Shown piece by piece: positions 9,824-18,041 of a DNA stretch of 64,000 nucleotides. Position 1 is the stretch's first letter. Every line of letters begins with the position of its first letter. Made by a program: the position numbers and the translations under genes. The notes below the pieces were generated by a model. That model searched no databases and was not told the origin of the DNA. It saw nothing but the letters and a program-made list of their open reading frames with translations. The stretch is taken from NCBI GenBank assembly GCA_030706635.1, contig JAUZOD010000005.1:62001-126000 (forward strand). The letters run 5' to 3'. The DNA comes from Bacteroidota bacterium (GTDB lineage: Bacteria > Bacteroidota > Bacteroidia > Chitinophagales > Chitinophagaceae).

Positions 9824-10462
9824 ATGAAAATATCGCCGGCCAAGGAGAATATATTAAAAAAGATCAGACTGGCGCTGTCTGAACCCACCGCGGTCCCTTT
9901 TCCCCAAAGTGATGGCAACAGTTCCGTTTATCAGCCGTCAACACAGGAAAACGAGGTGGAGTTTGCCGAGCAGCTTACGAAGGTCCAGGGGAAATTTATT
10001 TACTGCGCGGATCTGCCGGAAATGATTGGACAGCTGAAACAGCTGGTCGCCAAAAACGGCTGGACGCAGATCTTTTGCCGGGAATCCCTGCTTCTTCCGA
10101 TCCTGGACCTCCCCCTGAAGGGACTAATTACTCAGAGTGGACTTCCTGATGTGGATGCATCCATTACTTCCTGCGAGCTGCTTATAGCGAGAACCGGCAG
10201 CATTCTGCTAAGTACCGGTCAGGAAAGCGGCAGAACGGTCAGCGTATACGCTCCCGTGCATATTTGTATCGCCTACACCAGCCAGCTGGTTTACGATATC
10301 CGGGAAGGATTGGAGTTCCTGCAGGGAAAATACAAGGACGGATTCCCCTCCATGATCAGCCTGGCAACGGGTCCCAGCCGGACGGCAGATATTGAAAAAA
10401 CGCTGGTGGTTGGTGTTCATGGGCCGAAAGAGGTTTATGTTTTCCTCATAGATGCAGAGTAA
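9824..10462 (+). CDS. LUD-domain (LutC/YkgG-like) protein
   Basis: This 212-residue protein belongs to the LUD superfamily, best known from LutC in lactate-utilisation complexes. Family-like stretches are DASITSCELLIARTGSILLSTG and the C-terminal SRTADIEKTLVVGVHGPKEVYVFLID. No lutA or lutB partner is nearby. In several Bacteroidota a stand-alone LUD gene follows ftsH, as here, and its role is not established to my knowledge. The ATG at 9824 is chosen over a GTG two codons earlier. Its 3' end contains the promoter of lpxH. Confidence 0.8.
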   Translation: MKISPAKENILKKIRLALSEPTAVPFPQSDGNSSVYQPSTQENEVEFAEQLTKVQGKFIYCADLPEMIGQLKQLVAKNGWTQIFCRESLLLPILDLPLKGLITQSGLPDVDASITSCELLIARTGSILLSTGQESGRTVSVYAPVHICIAYTSQLVYDIREGLEFLQGKYKDGFPSMISLATGPSRTADIEKTLVVGVHGPKEVYVFLIDAE

Positions 10463-10464
10463 TT

Positions 10465-10472
10465 TATATTTG
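10465..10472 (+). promoter_or_regulatory. -7 box of lpxH promoter (predicted leaderless)
   Basis: TATATTTG matches TAnnTTTG exactly, with a TTTT -33-like element about 21 bases upstream. If the box covers -11 to -4, position +1 falls on 10476, the A of the lpxH ATG. This also argues against the ATG at 10452, which lies upstream of the box. Confidence 0.5.
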
Positions 10473-10475
10473 CCC

Positions 10476-11261
10476 ATGCAAATCGCCGACGGGAAGAAAA
10501 TCTATTTCTTATCAGACTTTCATCTGGGTACTCCCGATCGTTTGACCAGCCTGCGGCGGGAAAAATACATTATTCAATTTCTGGAATCTATCTCTCAACG
10601 GGCAGCTGAGATATTTATCGTGGGCGACCTGTTCGATTTCTGGTACGAATACAGAACCGTTGTACCGAAGGGATATGTCCGGATATTGGGGAAGCTGGCC
10701 ACATTGACTGATGCCGGCATTCCCATTCAGTTTTTTGTAGGAAACCACGACATGTGGATGAAAAGTTATTTTGAGAAGGAATTGAACATACCGGTCTATT
10801 ATGAACCCAAAGTATTTATCCGGAATGGCAAGAAATTCCTGATCGGACATGGCGACGGACTGGGACCAGGCGATCAGGGTTATAAAATGCTGAAGAAAAT
10901 TTTCCGGAATAAATGCTGTCAGTGGCTATTCGGAATTTTTCCCCCTGCCGCGGGCGTGGGGATGGCCAATTATTTTAGCCGGAAAAGCCGGGTAGCAACG
11001 GGACAATCCGATGACCACTTTTTAGGAGAGGAAGGCGAGTGGCTGATTGGATACACCAAAAGCATATTGGAAAAAGAACATTTTGATTATCTGATTTTCG
11101 GTCACCGGCATCTGCCCATCGATTTTCAGTTTCCAAACGGGAGCCGGTATATCAATCTGGGCGACTGGATCAATTATTTTACGTATGCCGAATTTGACGG
11201 CACCCAATTGCGCCTTCAATCGTACGATCCTGCGCTTAACGCGAAAATCATCCGGCATTGA
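10476..11261 (+). CDS. lpxH: UDP-2,3-diacylglucosamine diphosphatase
   Basis: LpxH hydrolyses UDP-2,3-diacylglucosamine to lipid X in lipid A synthesis, at the cytoplasmic face of the inner membrane. The 261-residue protein shows the metallophosphoesterase motifs in order: DFHLG (near 15), GDLFDFWYE, GNHDMW, GHGDG and FGHRH. The GDLFDFWYE/GNHDMW/GHGDGLGPGD pattern is LpxH-like rather than general phosphodiesterase. The start is set at the second ATG because a consensus -7 box ends just 3 bases before it. Its stop overlaps the TTG start of the next gene (TTGA), suggesting coupled translation. Confidence 0.88.
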   Translation: MQIADGKKIYFLSDFHLGTPDRLTSLRREKYIIQFLESISQRAAEIFIVGDLFDFWYEYRTVVPKGYVRILGKLATLTDAGIPIQFFVGNHDMWMKSYFEKELNIPVYYEPKVFIRNGKKFLIGHGDGLGPGDQGYKMLKKIFRNKCCQWLFGIFPPAAGVGMANYFSRKSRVATGQSDDHFLGEEGEWLIGYTKSILEKEHFDYLIFGHRHLPIDFQFPNGSRYINLGDWINYFTYAEFDGTQLRLQSYDPALNAKIIRH

Positions 11262-12064
11262 AGAAACTCCTGGCTCATATCATCTTAAGCTGGGTGCTGG
11301 CGTCTGCATCCGCCCAGGTAGAAAATCCTGAATTAAAGGCCCGCTTTGTCCCCGGCAATTTCGCCGATTTTGAAGTGGACAACCTAGGCAATATATATCT
11401 GCTGAATGCAGGCAATCAACTCAAGAAATTGAGTGCCGCAGGAGATTCTCTGGCTATATTTAATGATGTTCGCCACTATGGAAAGATTTCCTACATCGAT
11501 GTAACCAATCCGCTCAAAATCCTACTGTACTATCAGGAGTTTGGCACCATTGTTATGCTGGACCGGCTATTAAATAACGTCAACACCATTGATCTTCGGA
11601 AATTTAATTTGTTCCAGGTTAGAAGCATCGGACTGTCTTACGACAATAATGTTTGGCTATACGACGAATTGGAAGGCAAGCTTAAGAAAATAGGAGATGA
11701 TGGCAGCCTGATCATTGAAACGACGGATATCCGTCAACTCACGGATTCCGTCCCTGATCCGGAGCTTTTGATAGATCAGGGAGGATTGGTTTATTTGTAC
11801 GATTCACTTCAGGGAGTTTTTATTTTTGATCACTACGGAGGATTTAAGAAGTTTGTTCCGCTGAAGAACTGGCTGCATTTTTCTGTGATTGACAACGATA
11901 TACTGGGCTGGGAAGACCGGTATTTTTTGAAATATGTGATGAAAACCGGAGAACAGCAAAGGCGGGAAATCCCTGCCTGTTATTTGCCTGCCCTTAAAAT
12001 AGTGGTGCGTCCCGAAAGCATATACGTACTGAAAACAGATGGCATTCATGTATATAAGAATTGA
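11258..12064 (+). CDS. Secreted protein of unknown function, possible beta-propeller
   Basis: I cannot assign a function. The product has a clear signal peptide (KKLLAHIILSWVLASASAQ) and then about 249 residues of short beta-rich repeats such as DFEVDNLGNIYLLN and SIGLSYDNNVWLYDELEGKLKKIGDDG, resembling propeller blades. The only plausible start is a TTG that overlaps the lpxH stop by four bases, so translation is probably coupled to lpxH. The mechanosensitive channel gene follows 6 bases later, making an lpxH, secreted protein, channel operon. An envelope role is inferred from this context only. Confidence 0.75.
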   Translation: MKKLLAHIILSWVLASASAQVENPELKARFVPGNFADFEVDNLGNIYLLNAGNQLKKLSAAGDSLAIFNDVRHYGKISYIDVTNPLKILLYYQEFGTIVMLDRLLNNVNTIDLRKFNLFQVRSIGLSYDNNVWLYDELEGKLKKIGDDGSLIIETTDIRQLTDSVPDPELLIDQGGLVYLYDSLQGVFIFDHYGGFKKFVPLKNWLHFSVIDNDILGWEDRYFLKYVMKTGEQQRREIPACYLPALKIVVRPESIYVLKTDGIHVYKN

Positions 12065-12070
12065 TATTTT

Positions 12071-13177
12071 ATGAATGATTTCTGGAATAGGCTGATTTTT
12101 GATAACCCGCTTAAAAGCTATCTTTTCGTAGCTATTGCCATCGGCATCGGTCTCCTGATTAAACGGATCATTTCCAGATTTATCGCCGGACAATTGTACA
12201 GGGTTGCCAGCACGCTGGACCCGGGCCTGGACAAAAGACCTTTTGTGAAGCTTTTGCTTGCCCCGGTGGAGACATTTCTCGTGGCTTTTATTTCCATTGC
12301 AGCGATAGAAAAACTCCGCTTTCCCGGCAATCTTGAATTTGAGATTTATGAGATTTCGTCCAGGACGATCATTCATTCGATTGCCAAAGCCATTCTCATC
12401 GCGATGTTCATCTGGCTGCTGCTGCGCATCATTGATTTCATAGCCCTGTTGCTGAAAAGGAAGGCCATTGATTCAGGAGGTCAGAAAGACCATCAGATGG
12501 TAGTTTTCTTCCGGGATTTTTTAAAAGTAATCCTGGTGATCATCGGTATATTGATGATATTCAGTATTTCCTTCGGCTTCGAAGTGAGTAAGCTCTGGAC
12601 GGGCCTGGGTATTGCCGGTGCCGCCCTTGCGCTGGCCACTAAAGAAAGTATTGAAAACCTGATTGCTTCCTTCATTATATTCTTCGACAAACCATTTCAA
12701 ACGGGAGACGTATTGAAAGTGTCCAACATCACCGGAACCGTGGAAAAAATTGGCCTCCGAAGCACCCGGATCAGAACAGATCAGAAGACCTATGTGACTG
12801 TCCCCAACAAACAAATGGTGGACAGCATCGTGGATAACCAAACACTTCGAACCCAGAGAAAAGCAGAGATCCGTCTACAACTGGATTCCTCAACCCCTCC
12901 GGATACCATTCAGAAATTCGTGGAAGAAACCAGGAGTTTGCTGGATAAGACCTATATAGACAATCCAACAGTGTATCTGATTGATATATCCGGAACGGCC
13001 TTTCAGCTGAATATTGATTATTTCACCCCACCCATAGCGCTGGCAGATTTCAACGGAATCAAGCAAAAGATGAATCTGGAAATATTGAAATTACTCGAAA
13101 CCCTGAAAATTCCGCTTTCAGGTTCAAGTACAACGGTGCGGATTGTGGGGAACGCTGGTAATGCAGCTAATGTGTAA
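12071..13177 (+). CDS. MscS-family mechanosensitive ion channel
   Basis: This 368-residue membrane protein should open under membrane tension to release solutes during osmotic downshock. Hydrophobic helices lie at about 15-30, 70-85, 100-125 and 145-170. The pore-lining helix then reads LGIAGAALALATKESIENLIAS, followed by the MscS beta-domain start FIIFFDKPFQTGD. The cytoplasmic part includes VEKIGLRSTRIRT and VTVPNKQMV. It carries more N-terminal helices than E. coli MscS. The stop codon TAA sits at the start of an 8-base repeat array that faces an inverted array at the end of the convergent MerR gene. Confidence 0.9.
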   Translation: MNDFWNRLIFDNPLKSYLFVAIAIGIGLLIKRIISRFIAGQLYRVASTLDPGLDKRPFVKLLLAPVETFLVAFISIAAIEKLRFPGNLEFEIYEISSRTIIHSIAKAILIAMFIWLLLRIIDFIALLLKRKAIDSGGQKDHQMVVFFRDFLKVILVIIGILMIFSISFGFEVSKLWTGLGIAGAALALATKESIENLIASFIIFFDKPFQTGDVLKVSNITGTVEKIGLRSTRIRTDQKTYVTVPNKQMVDSIVDNQTLRTQRKAEIRLQLDSSTPPDTIQKFVEETRSLLDKTYIDNPTVYLIDISGTAFQLNIDYFTPPIALADFNGIKQKMNLEILKLLETLKIPLSGSSTTVRIVGNAGNAANV

Positions 13178-13469
13178 AAGTGCTGATGTGGAAATGTGTA
13201 AATGTTTTTAACTGCAGGCTCAAAAACCCGGGACGGTAAAAAGAGACACTTAAATCTTTTCTGCTTTAAAGACTAACAGAAAAGTCGAGAATATAATAAT
13301 CAGATAATCAAAATCTTATAATTTGCAGTGGCTTCGTTCCGGGACCGGTATCTATTCGACGACGGAAGCGTACGGCATGCGAACACCATACGAATAGTAT
13401 ACGAACAATGTAACCCCGGCTGACCTGATCATTTGCACATTCTCACATCAGCACATCTCCACATCATCT
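13173..13469. repeat. Inverted pair of 8-base tandem arrays between mscS-type and MerR genes
   Basis: On the left, TGTAAAAG, TGCTGATG, TGGAAATG and TGTAAATG run head to tail (13173-13204). On the right, five units in opposite orientation (CATTTGCA, CATTCTCA, CATCAGCA, CATCTCCA, CATCATCT) occupy 13430-13469. The unit is 8 bases, unlike the 7-base units elsewhere in the window. The stop codons of both flanking genes lie within the arrays. The 225 bases between the arrays hold no gene I can see. Confidence 0.8.
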
Positions 13470-14057
13470 CAGCATCGCCTTCATTTCCAATAGAAACCCC
13501 CTGATCTGTTCTAGTTTTTTGATTGTCTCAAATTTCTCCTCCGCCTTATTATTTTTTTTGAGAAAATCTTTGGCGCCTTCAATAGTGTATTTGCGCTGAC
13601 GAAGCAGGTGATAGATCAGATGAAGGTTTTTAATATCGACCGGCCGGAAATACCGGTCCCCTTTTTTATTCTTTTTCGGCTGAAGAATGCTGAATTCGGC
13701 CTCCCAGAAACGGAGAAGTGACTGATTCACACGGAACATCTCAGAAACCTCGCCCATCGTATAATACTGTTTGCTGAAAAGCTGCTCGTCATCCGGGATC
13801 TGAATCAGATCTGCTTCTTCCGCAATCTGACGAATTGATTTCCTTCCGCGACCCGACTTGATCTTCAAAAAAGGTTCTGCGGGTCTGCTCCGGGGAATCC
13901 TTTTTTCGGGAACCGGCGCCATGATCCCATTTTCCGGATGTTTGAGCTTCTTGATCCTTACTCCGATATTCAGTGGTGGGTCTTCCTTGGCAGGGGAATC
14001 CTGATGAAGAGCGGTTTCTTCAGCAAACTTCATTGATATTTGGGAGAAGGTATCCAT
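13464..14057 (-). CDS. MerR-family transcriptional regulator
   Basis: This 197-residue protein has a long basic N-terminal region (1-97, low complexity with many lysines, arginines and prolines) and then a MerR-type winged helix-turn-helix at about 98-165 (YTMGEVSEMFRVNQSLLRFWEAEF, then GDRYFRPVDIKNL). A short helical tail follows, with no cysteine-rich sensor domain, so the signal is unknown. It lies 57 bases downstream of the M23 peptidase gene on the same strand. A TATTTTTG box (minus strand, 14066-14073) is 8 bases before its ATG, giving it its own promoter. Confidence 0.85.
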   Translation of the reverse strand: MDTFSQISMKFAEETALHQDSPAKEDPPLNIGVRIKKLKHPENGIMAPVPEKRIPRSRPAEPFLKIKSGRGRKSIRQIAEEADLIQIPDDEQLFSKQYYTMGEVSEMFRVNQSLLRFWEAEFSILQPKKNKKGDRYFRPVDIKNLHLIYHLLRQRKYTIEGAKDFLKKNNKAEEKFETIKKLEQIRGFLLEMKAMLR

Positions 14058-14065
14058 GGTTGTAC

Positions 14066-14073
14066 CAAAAATA
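14066..14073 (-). promoter_or_regulatory. -7 box of MerR-family gene
   Basis: TATTTTTG on the minus strand matches TAnnTTTG and lies 8 bases before the ATG, predicting a leader of about 5 bases. Confidence 0.4.
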
Positions 14074-14114
14074 ACAAAAACTATTCCGAAACAATCTAAA
14101 GTCGGCTGAAAAAT

Positions 14115-15086
14115 CTAATCAAAGCTCTGATTGCTGGCAGAAGCCAGTTTCAACAGCCTGTCATACTGTTCGGGTGTGATATCGTTATAAAAATAATAGA
14201 CGGGATCGACCGGCTCTCCATTGCGATGAACTTCGTAGTGACAGTGAGGGCCTGTGCTTTTGCCGGTGCTTCCTACCCAGCCAATAATTTCTCCCCGTTT
14301 TACCTTTTCACCGGAATGAACCTTAATTCGGAACATGTGTCCGAATAAGGTGGAGTATCCGTAGCCATTATGGATCACCACATTGTTACCATAACCATTT
14401 CCCGTATTGCCTGCTGTTTCCACCGTACCATTGGCTGTAGCATAAATAGGAGTTCCCAGGGGGGCCGCGAAATCCAGGCCAGCATGAAATTTAGTGGTTT
14501 TATATACTGGGTCCACCCGGTATCCGAAGCCGGAGGCAATCCGCTTGAGGTCCTTATTGCTCACCGGTTGAATGGCCGGGGTACAAGCAAGGAGCTGTTC
14601 CTTGTTTTTGATGAAACCATTGATGTCGTTATAAGATTTTGACTGGGCGTTGATCCGGGATGCCAGATTGTTTAAGGAAAAGGCAATGGAAGAAGCCAGG
14701 TTTTCCTGATCCATGCCCTGAACCAGCTGGATCTCCTGTTCCTTTGCCAGGTTTTTAGCCCTCGCACTATCCGGTATCGGGTTGGCTTCAAAGATTGCCC
14801 GATATACCTCATTGTCCCGTTTTTCGAGACCTCCGATTTGATCCTGCATTTTTTTTACCTGCTCATTCAGCACGAAATAGTTGTCTTTCAGCGCTTCATT
14901 GGCCTGCATCAGGCGTTTTTCATTTGCGGAAGGGAAATACCGGTATGCCACGGATACCAGAATGAGAGCAGTAACAATAGAAGCGGATAAGAATCCCAGT
15001 ATGCGCAGCAACGTTACGCGAAGCGGAGTCTCGAGCTTTTCGTACCGGAGGGTATTGGTATTATAGTAATATTTGATCTTTTTCAT
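14115..15086 (-). CDS. Membrane-anchored M23 peptidase with coiled coil
   Basis: This 323-residue protein has a basic cytoplasmic start, one membrane anchor (about 29-50), a predicted coiled coil (about 55-95), and a C-terminal LytM domain (about 185-300). Zinc and catalytic residues are H201 and D205 in HAGLD, H250 in LFGHM, and H281/H283 in GPHCHYE. It should cut peptidoglycan cross-links in the periplasm while tethered to the inner membrane, like MepM or NlpD-type proteins but apparently active. It is divergent from alaS, a pairing I know from other Bacteroidota. Confidence 0.9.
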   Translation of the reverse strand: MKKIKYYYNTNTLRYEKLETPLRVTLLRILGFLSASIVTALILVSVAYRYFPSANEKRLMQANEALKDNYFVLNEQVKKMQDQIGGLEKRDNEVYRAIFEANPIPDSARAKNLAKEQEIQLVQGMDQENLASSIAFSLNNLASRINAQSKSYNDINGFIKNKEQLLACTPAIQPVSNKDLKRIASGFGYRVDPVYKTTKFHAGLDFAAPLGTPIYATANGTVETAGNTGNGYGNNVVIHNGYGYSTLFGHMFRIKVHSGEKVKRGEIIGWVGSTGKSTGPHCHYEVHRNGEPVDPVYYFYNDITPEQYDRLLKLASASNQSFD

Positions 15087-15131
15087 GCAGTACCGGAGTA
15101 CAGTCAGTTCGGTTTACGAAAATGATTCATG

Positions 15132-15139
15132 TACCTTTG
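15132..15139 (+). promoter_or_regulatory. -7 box of alaS promoter
   Basis: TACCTTTG matches TAnnTTTG; a TTCG that could serve as -33 lies 20 bases upstream (15108-15111). The predicted leader to the alaS ATG is about 74 bases. Confidence 0.5.
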
Positions 15140-15216
15140 CAGCGCCTGATTAATAACGCAATTGTACAATTTATTATCCTTTTATAAACCTCCAACCAAA
15201 GATAGTCTGTTAAAAT

Positions 15217-17868
15217 ATGATGGGAAGCGCTGAGATAAGAGACAAATTTCTGGATTTTTTCAGGTCTAAAGGTCATGTTATTGTTCCCTCTGCTCCGATT
15301 GTGGTGCAGCATGACCCGACCCTGCTGTTCACCAATGCCGGAATGAACCAGTTTAAAGATTTTTTTCTGGGAAATAAAATCGCCCCCCATCTCCGGGTGG
15401 CCGATACTCAGAAATGCCTGAGGGTAAGCGGTAAACACAATGATCTGGAAGAAGTAGGTGTGGATACCTACCATCACACCATGTTTGAAATGCTGGGCAA
15501 CTGGAGTTTTGGTGATTACTTCAAGAAAGAAGCAGTGGCGTGGAGTTGGGAATTGCTTACCGGGATCTACGGAATCCCGGTTGACCGGATCTATATAACC
15601 GTGTTTGGCGGAGACAAGACGGAGAATCTCCCCGCTGATGAGGAAACGCGTACGGAATGGATGAAGTGGGTGGCGGAAGACCGTATTCTTGCCGGGAGCA
15701 AAAAGGATAATTTCTGGGAGATGGGAGACACCGGACCTTGCGGACCCTGCACCGAGATCCATGTTGATTGCCGCACGGATCAGGAAAGGGAAAAACAAAA
15801 TGGGAGGGATCTGGTGAACAACGACCACCCGCAGGTAATTGAAATCTGGAACAATGTTTTCATCCAGTTCAACCGCAGCAGGAACGGGAATCTTGAACCG
15901 TTGCCTTCGAAACATGTGGATACCGGGATGGGATTTGAAAGGCTGGTGCGGGTTTTACAGAACAAACACAGTAATTACGATACCGATATTTTTTCGGGAA
16001 CCATCGCTATGGTGGCAGGCATCACCGGTAAAACGTATTCGGGATCTGCGAATGGTAAAATAGATATTGCCTTTCGTGTGATCGCAGATCATATCCGGGC
16101 CATCTGTTTTACTATTGCAGATGGTCAGCTTCCCGCCAGTACGGGCGCGGGGTATGTGATCAGGAGAATACTCCGCAGGGCAGTTCGCTATTATTATTCC
16201 TATCTCGACCAGCCGGATCCGCTGTTGTTTCAGCTGGTGACAGGAGTTGCAGATCAGTTTGCCCATGTGTTTCCGGAGTTGCAGAAACAGGAAGCTTTTG
16301 TTGCCCGCGTGATCCGGGAGGAAGAAGAGGCATTCTTAAGAACCCTGGATAAGGGACTGAAAATCTTCAATGAATATATTCAACAGTTGCCGGCCGAAAC
16401 GGAAGAAGCCAGGCAGCATGGGCAAAAACAAATTTCGGGTTCATTTGCATTTAAGTTAAACGATACCTATGGGTTCCCCATAGATCTTACCTCGCTGATA
16501 GCAAGGGAGATCGGATGGACCGTAGATGCAAAGGGATTTGAAAAGGAACTTCAGCAACAAAAGGACCGGTCCCGCTCAGCCACGCTGATGGATACCGGGG
16601 ATTGGGTTCCCGTTCATGAACAGGGGAAAGAATTGTTTGATGGTTATGAGCATCTCGAAACGGATACGGAAGTCAGCCGTTGGCGTAAAGTAAAAATCAA
16701 AGGGAAAGAAGCGTATCAGCTTATCCTGAAAAAAACGCCGTTTTATGCAGAAAGCGGTGGACAGGTCGGAGATACTGGAATACTACAATTTGCCGGTGAA
16801 GACATTCAGGTCACTGATACAAAAAAAGAAAATGGGCTTACCGTTCATTTTACAGAGCAATTGCCGGTAAAGATTGAAGCACCTGTTCACGCCCGGGTGA
16901 ATGCCACAATAAGAAAAAATACCGAGGCTCATCATACGGCAACACACTTGCTGCATGCTGCATTGCGCAAAGTATTGGGAACGCACGTTGCTCAAAAAGG
17001 ATCACTGGTAAATGCCCGTCATCTCCGCTTTGATTTCTCGCATTTTGCAAAACTGAGCGATGGGGAGTTGGCTTCCATTGAGCAAATCGTAAATGAAAAG
17101 ATCAGGGAGAACATTCCTGTCATCATCCGGGTGATGCCCCGGGAAGAGGCCCTGAAAACAGGCGCCATGGCGCTTTTTGGCGAGAAGTACGGAGACGTGG
17201 TGCGGGTGGTGATCATCGATCCGGCCTACTCCATAGAATTGTGCGGGGGTACGCATGTGGCCCGGACAGGCGAACTCGGGTTTTTTAAAATTGTATCGGA
17301 ATCTGCTGTCGCTGCCGGCGTCCGGCGGATAGAAGCCGTATCGGGCATTGCTGCCGAACATTTTATTTCCGGACAGTTGTCTGTGCTCCATGCGCTCAAA
17401 CAAGAGTTAAAAAATCCAAAGGATTTGCAAAAAAGTATCCAGGATCTTTTGTCGGAAAATATGCAGATGCGGAAACGGCTCGAATCATTGGAAACGCTCC
17501 AGCTTCTGCAAATCAAAAGAGAACTGGTAAAACAGGCCCTCTCTTATCGTGGAGCCTCTTTTATTGGCTCAGTTCTGGCCACGGTTTCAGGAGAAAGCCT
17601 AAGAAAGCTGGCGTCTGACCTGCGCCAGGAAATCCCGGACCTGCTCCTGGTCATTGCCTCTTCCGCAGAAGGTAAGGCCAATGTGGCTGTTGCCGTCGGA
17701 GACCGGTTGCTTTCCGCCAAAAACCTGGATGCTTCCCGGATTATCAAAGAACAGGTGGCGCCGTTGATTAAAGGGGGCGGGGGCGGTCAAAAGTCACTGG
17801 CAACCGCCGGCGGTCAGGAACCCGCTCATTTCCAGCAGATCATTGACCAGGTGAAAAATCTTTTATAA
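15217..17868 (+). CDS. alaS: Alanyl-tRNA synthetase
   Basis: AlaRS charges tRNA-Ala and edits mischarged Ser and Gly. At 883 residues it has the normal full length. The class II catalytic core opens with SAEIRDKFLDFFRSKGH and includes NAGMNQFKDFFLG and FEMLGNWSFGDYFKKEA. The editing-domain zinc motif HHTATHLLHAALR is near 570 and the second cluster CGGTH near 677. The C-terminal part contains a glycine run (GGGGGQ) typical of the DHHA1 domain. Two adjacent ATG codons are possible starts; the first is used. No frameshift is seen. Confidence 0.97.
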   Translation: MMGSAEIRDKFLDFFRSKGHVIVPSAPIVVQHDPTLLFTNAGMNQFKDFFLGNKIAPHLRVADTQKCLRVSGKHNDLEEVGVDTYHHTMFEMLGNWSFGDYFKKEAVAWSWELLTGIYGIPVDRIYITVFGGDKTENLPADEETRTEWMKWVAEDRILAGSKKDNFWEMGDTGPCGPCTEIHVDCRTDQEREKQNGRDLVNNDHPQVIEIWNNVFIQFNRSRNGNLEPLPSKHVDTGMGFERLVRVLQNKHSNYDTDIFSGTIAMVAGITGKTYSGSANGKIDIAFRVIADHIRAICFTIADGQLPASTGAGYVIRRILRRAVRYYYSYLDQPDPLLFQLVTGVADQFAHVFPELQKQEAFVARVIREEEEAFLRTLDKGLKIFNEYIQQLPAETEEARQHGQKQISGSFAFKLNDTYGFPIDLTSLIAREIGWTVDAKGFEKELQQQKDRSRSATLMDTGDWVPVHEQGKELFDGYEHLETDTEVSRWRKVKIKGKEAYQLILKKTPFYAESGGQVGDTGILQFAGEDIQVTDTKKENGLTVHFTEQLPVKIEAPVHARVNATIRKNTEAHHTATHLLHAALRKVLGTHVAQKGSLVNARHLRFDFSHFAKLSDGELASIEQIVNEKIRENIPVIIRVMPREEALKTGAMALFGEKYGDVVRVVIIDPAYSIELCGGTHVARTGELGFFKIVSESAVAAGVRRIEAVSGIAAEHFISGQLSVLHALKQELKNPKDLQKSIQDLLSENMQMRKRLESLETLQLLQIKRELVKQALSYRGASFIGSVLATVSGESLRKLASDLRQEIPDLLLVIASSAEGKANVAVAVGDRLLSAKNLDASRIIKEQVAPLIKGGGGGQKSLATAGGQEPAHFQQIIDQVKNLL

Positions 17869-17969
17869 TATAACGAAGCATCTTACCGCTTGTCCGGAGA
17901 CTGATCTCCCTGCCTTCAACGAATTCCGGAGAACTGTTAAATTCCCGTTTGTTTTAATTATCCGAATAT

Positions 17970-18009
17970 TTTCGTATTTCAGAATATTCCCTATATTTGA
18001 AATACGAAA
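17970..18009 (+). promoter_or_regulatory. Operator-like inverted repeat over the PDZ-gene promoter
   Basis: TTTCGTATTTCA (17970-17981) and TGAAATACGAAA (17998-18009) are exact reverse complements 16 bases apart. The -7 box TATATTTG (17992-17999) lies between and into the right arm, and the predicted +1 (near 18003) is inside the right arm. A repressor bound here would block the promoter. The regulator is not encoded next to it. Confidence 0.6.
17992..17999 (+). promoter_or_regulatory. -7 box of PDZ-protein gene
   Basis: TATATTTG is an exact TAnnTTTG match; a TTTC -33-like element (17970-17973) lies 18 bases upstream. The predicted leader is about 39 bases. Confidence 0.55.
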
Positions 18010-18041
18010 TCTAACGTAGTTAATATTTAAAATCATTGACG

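Noticed and set aside
13173-13469. CRISPR array
   Set aside because: The unit is only 8 bases with no spacers, and the arrays face each other.
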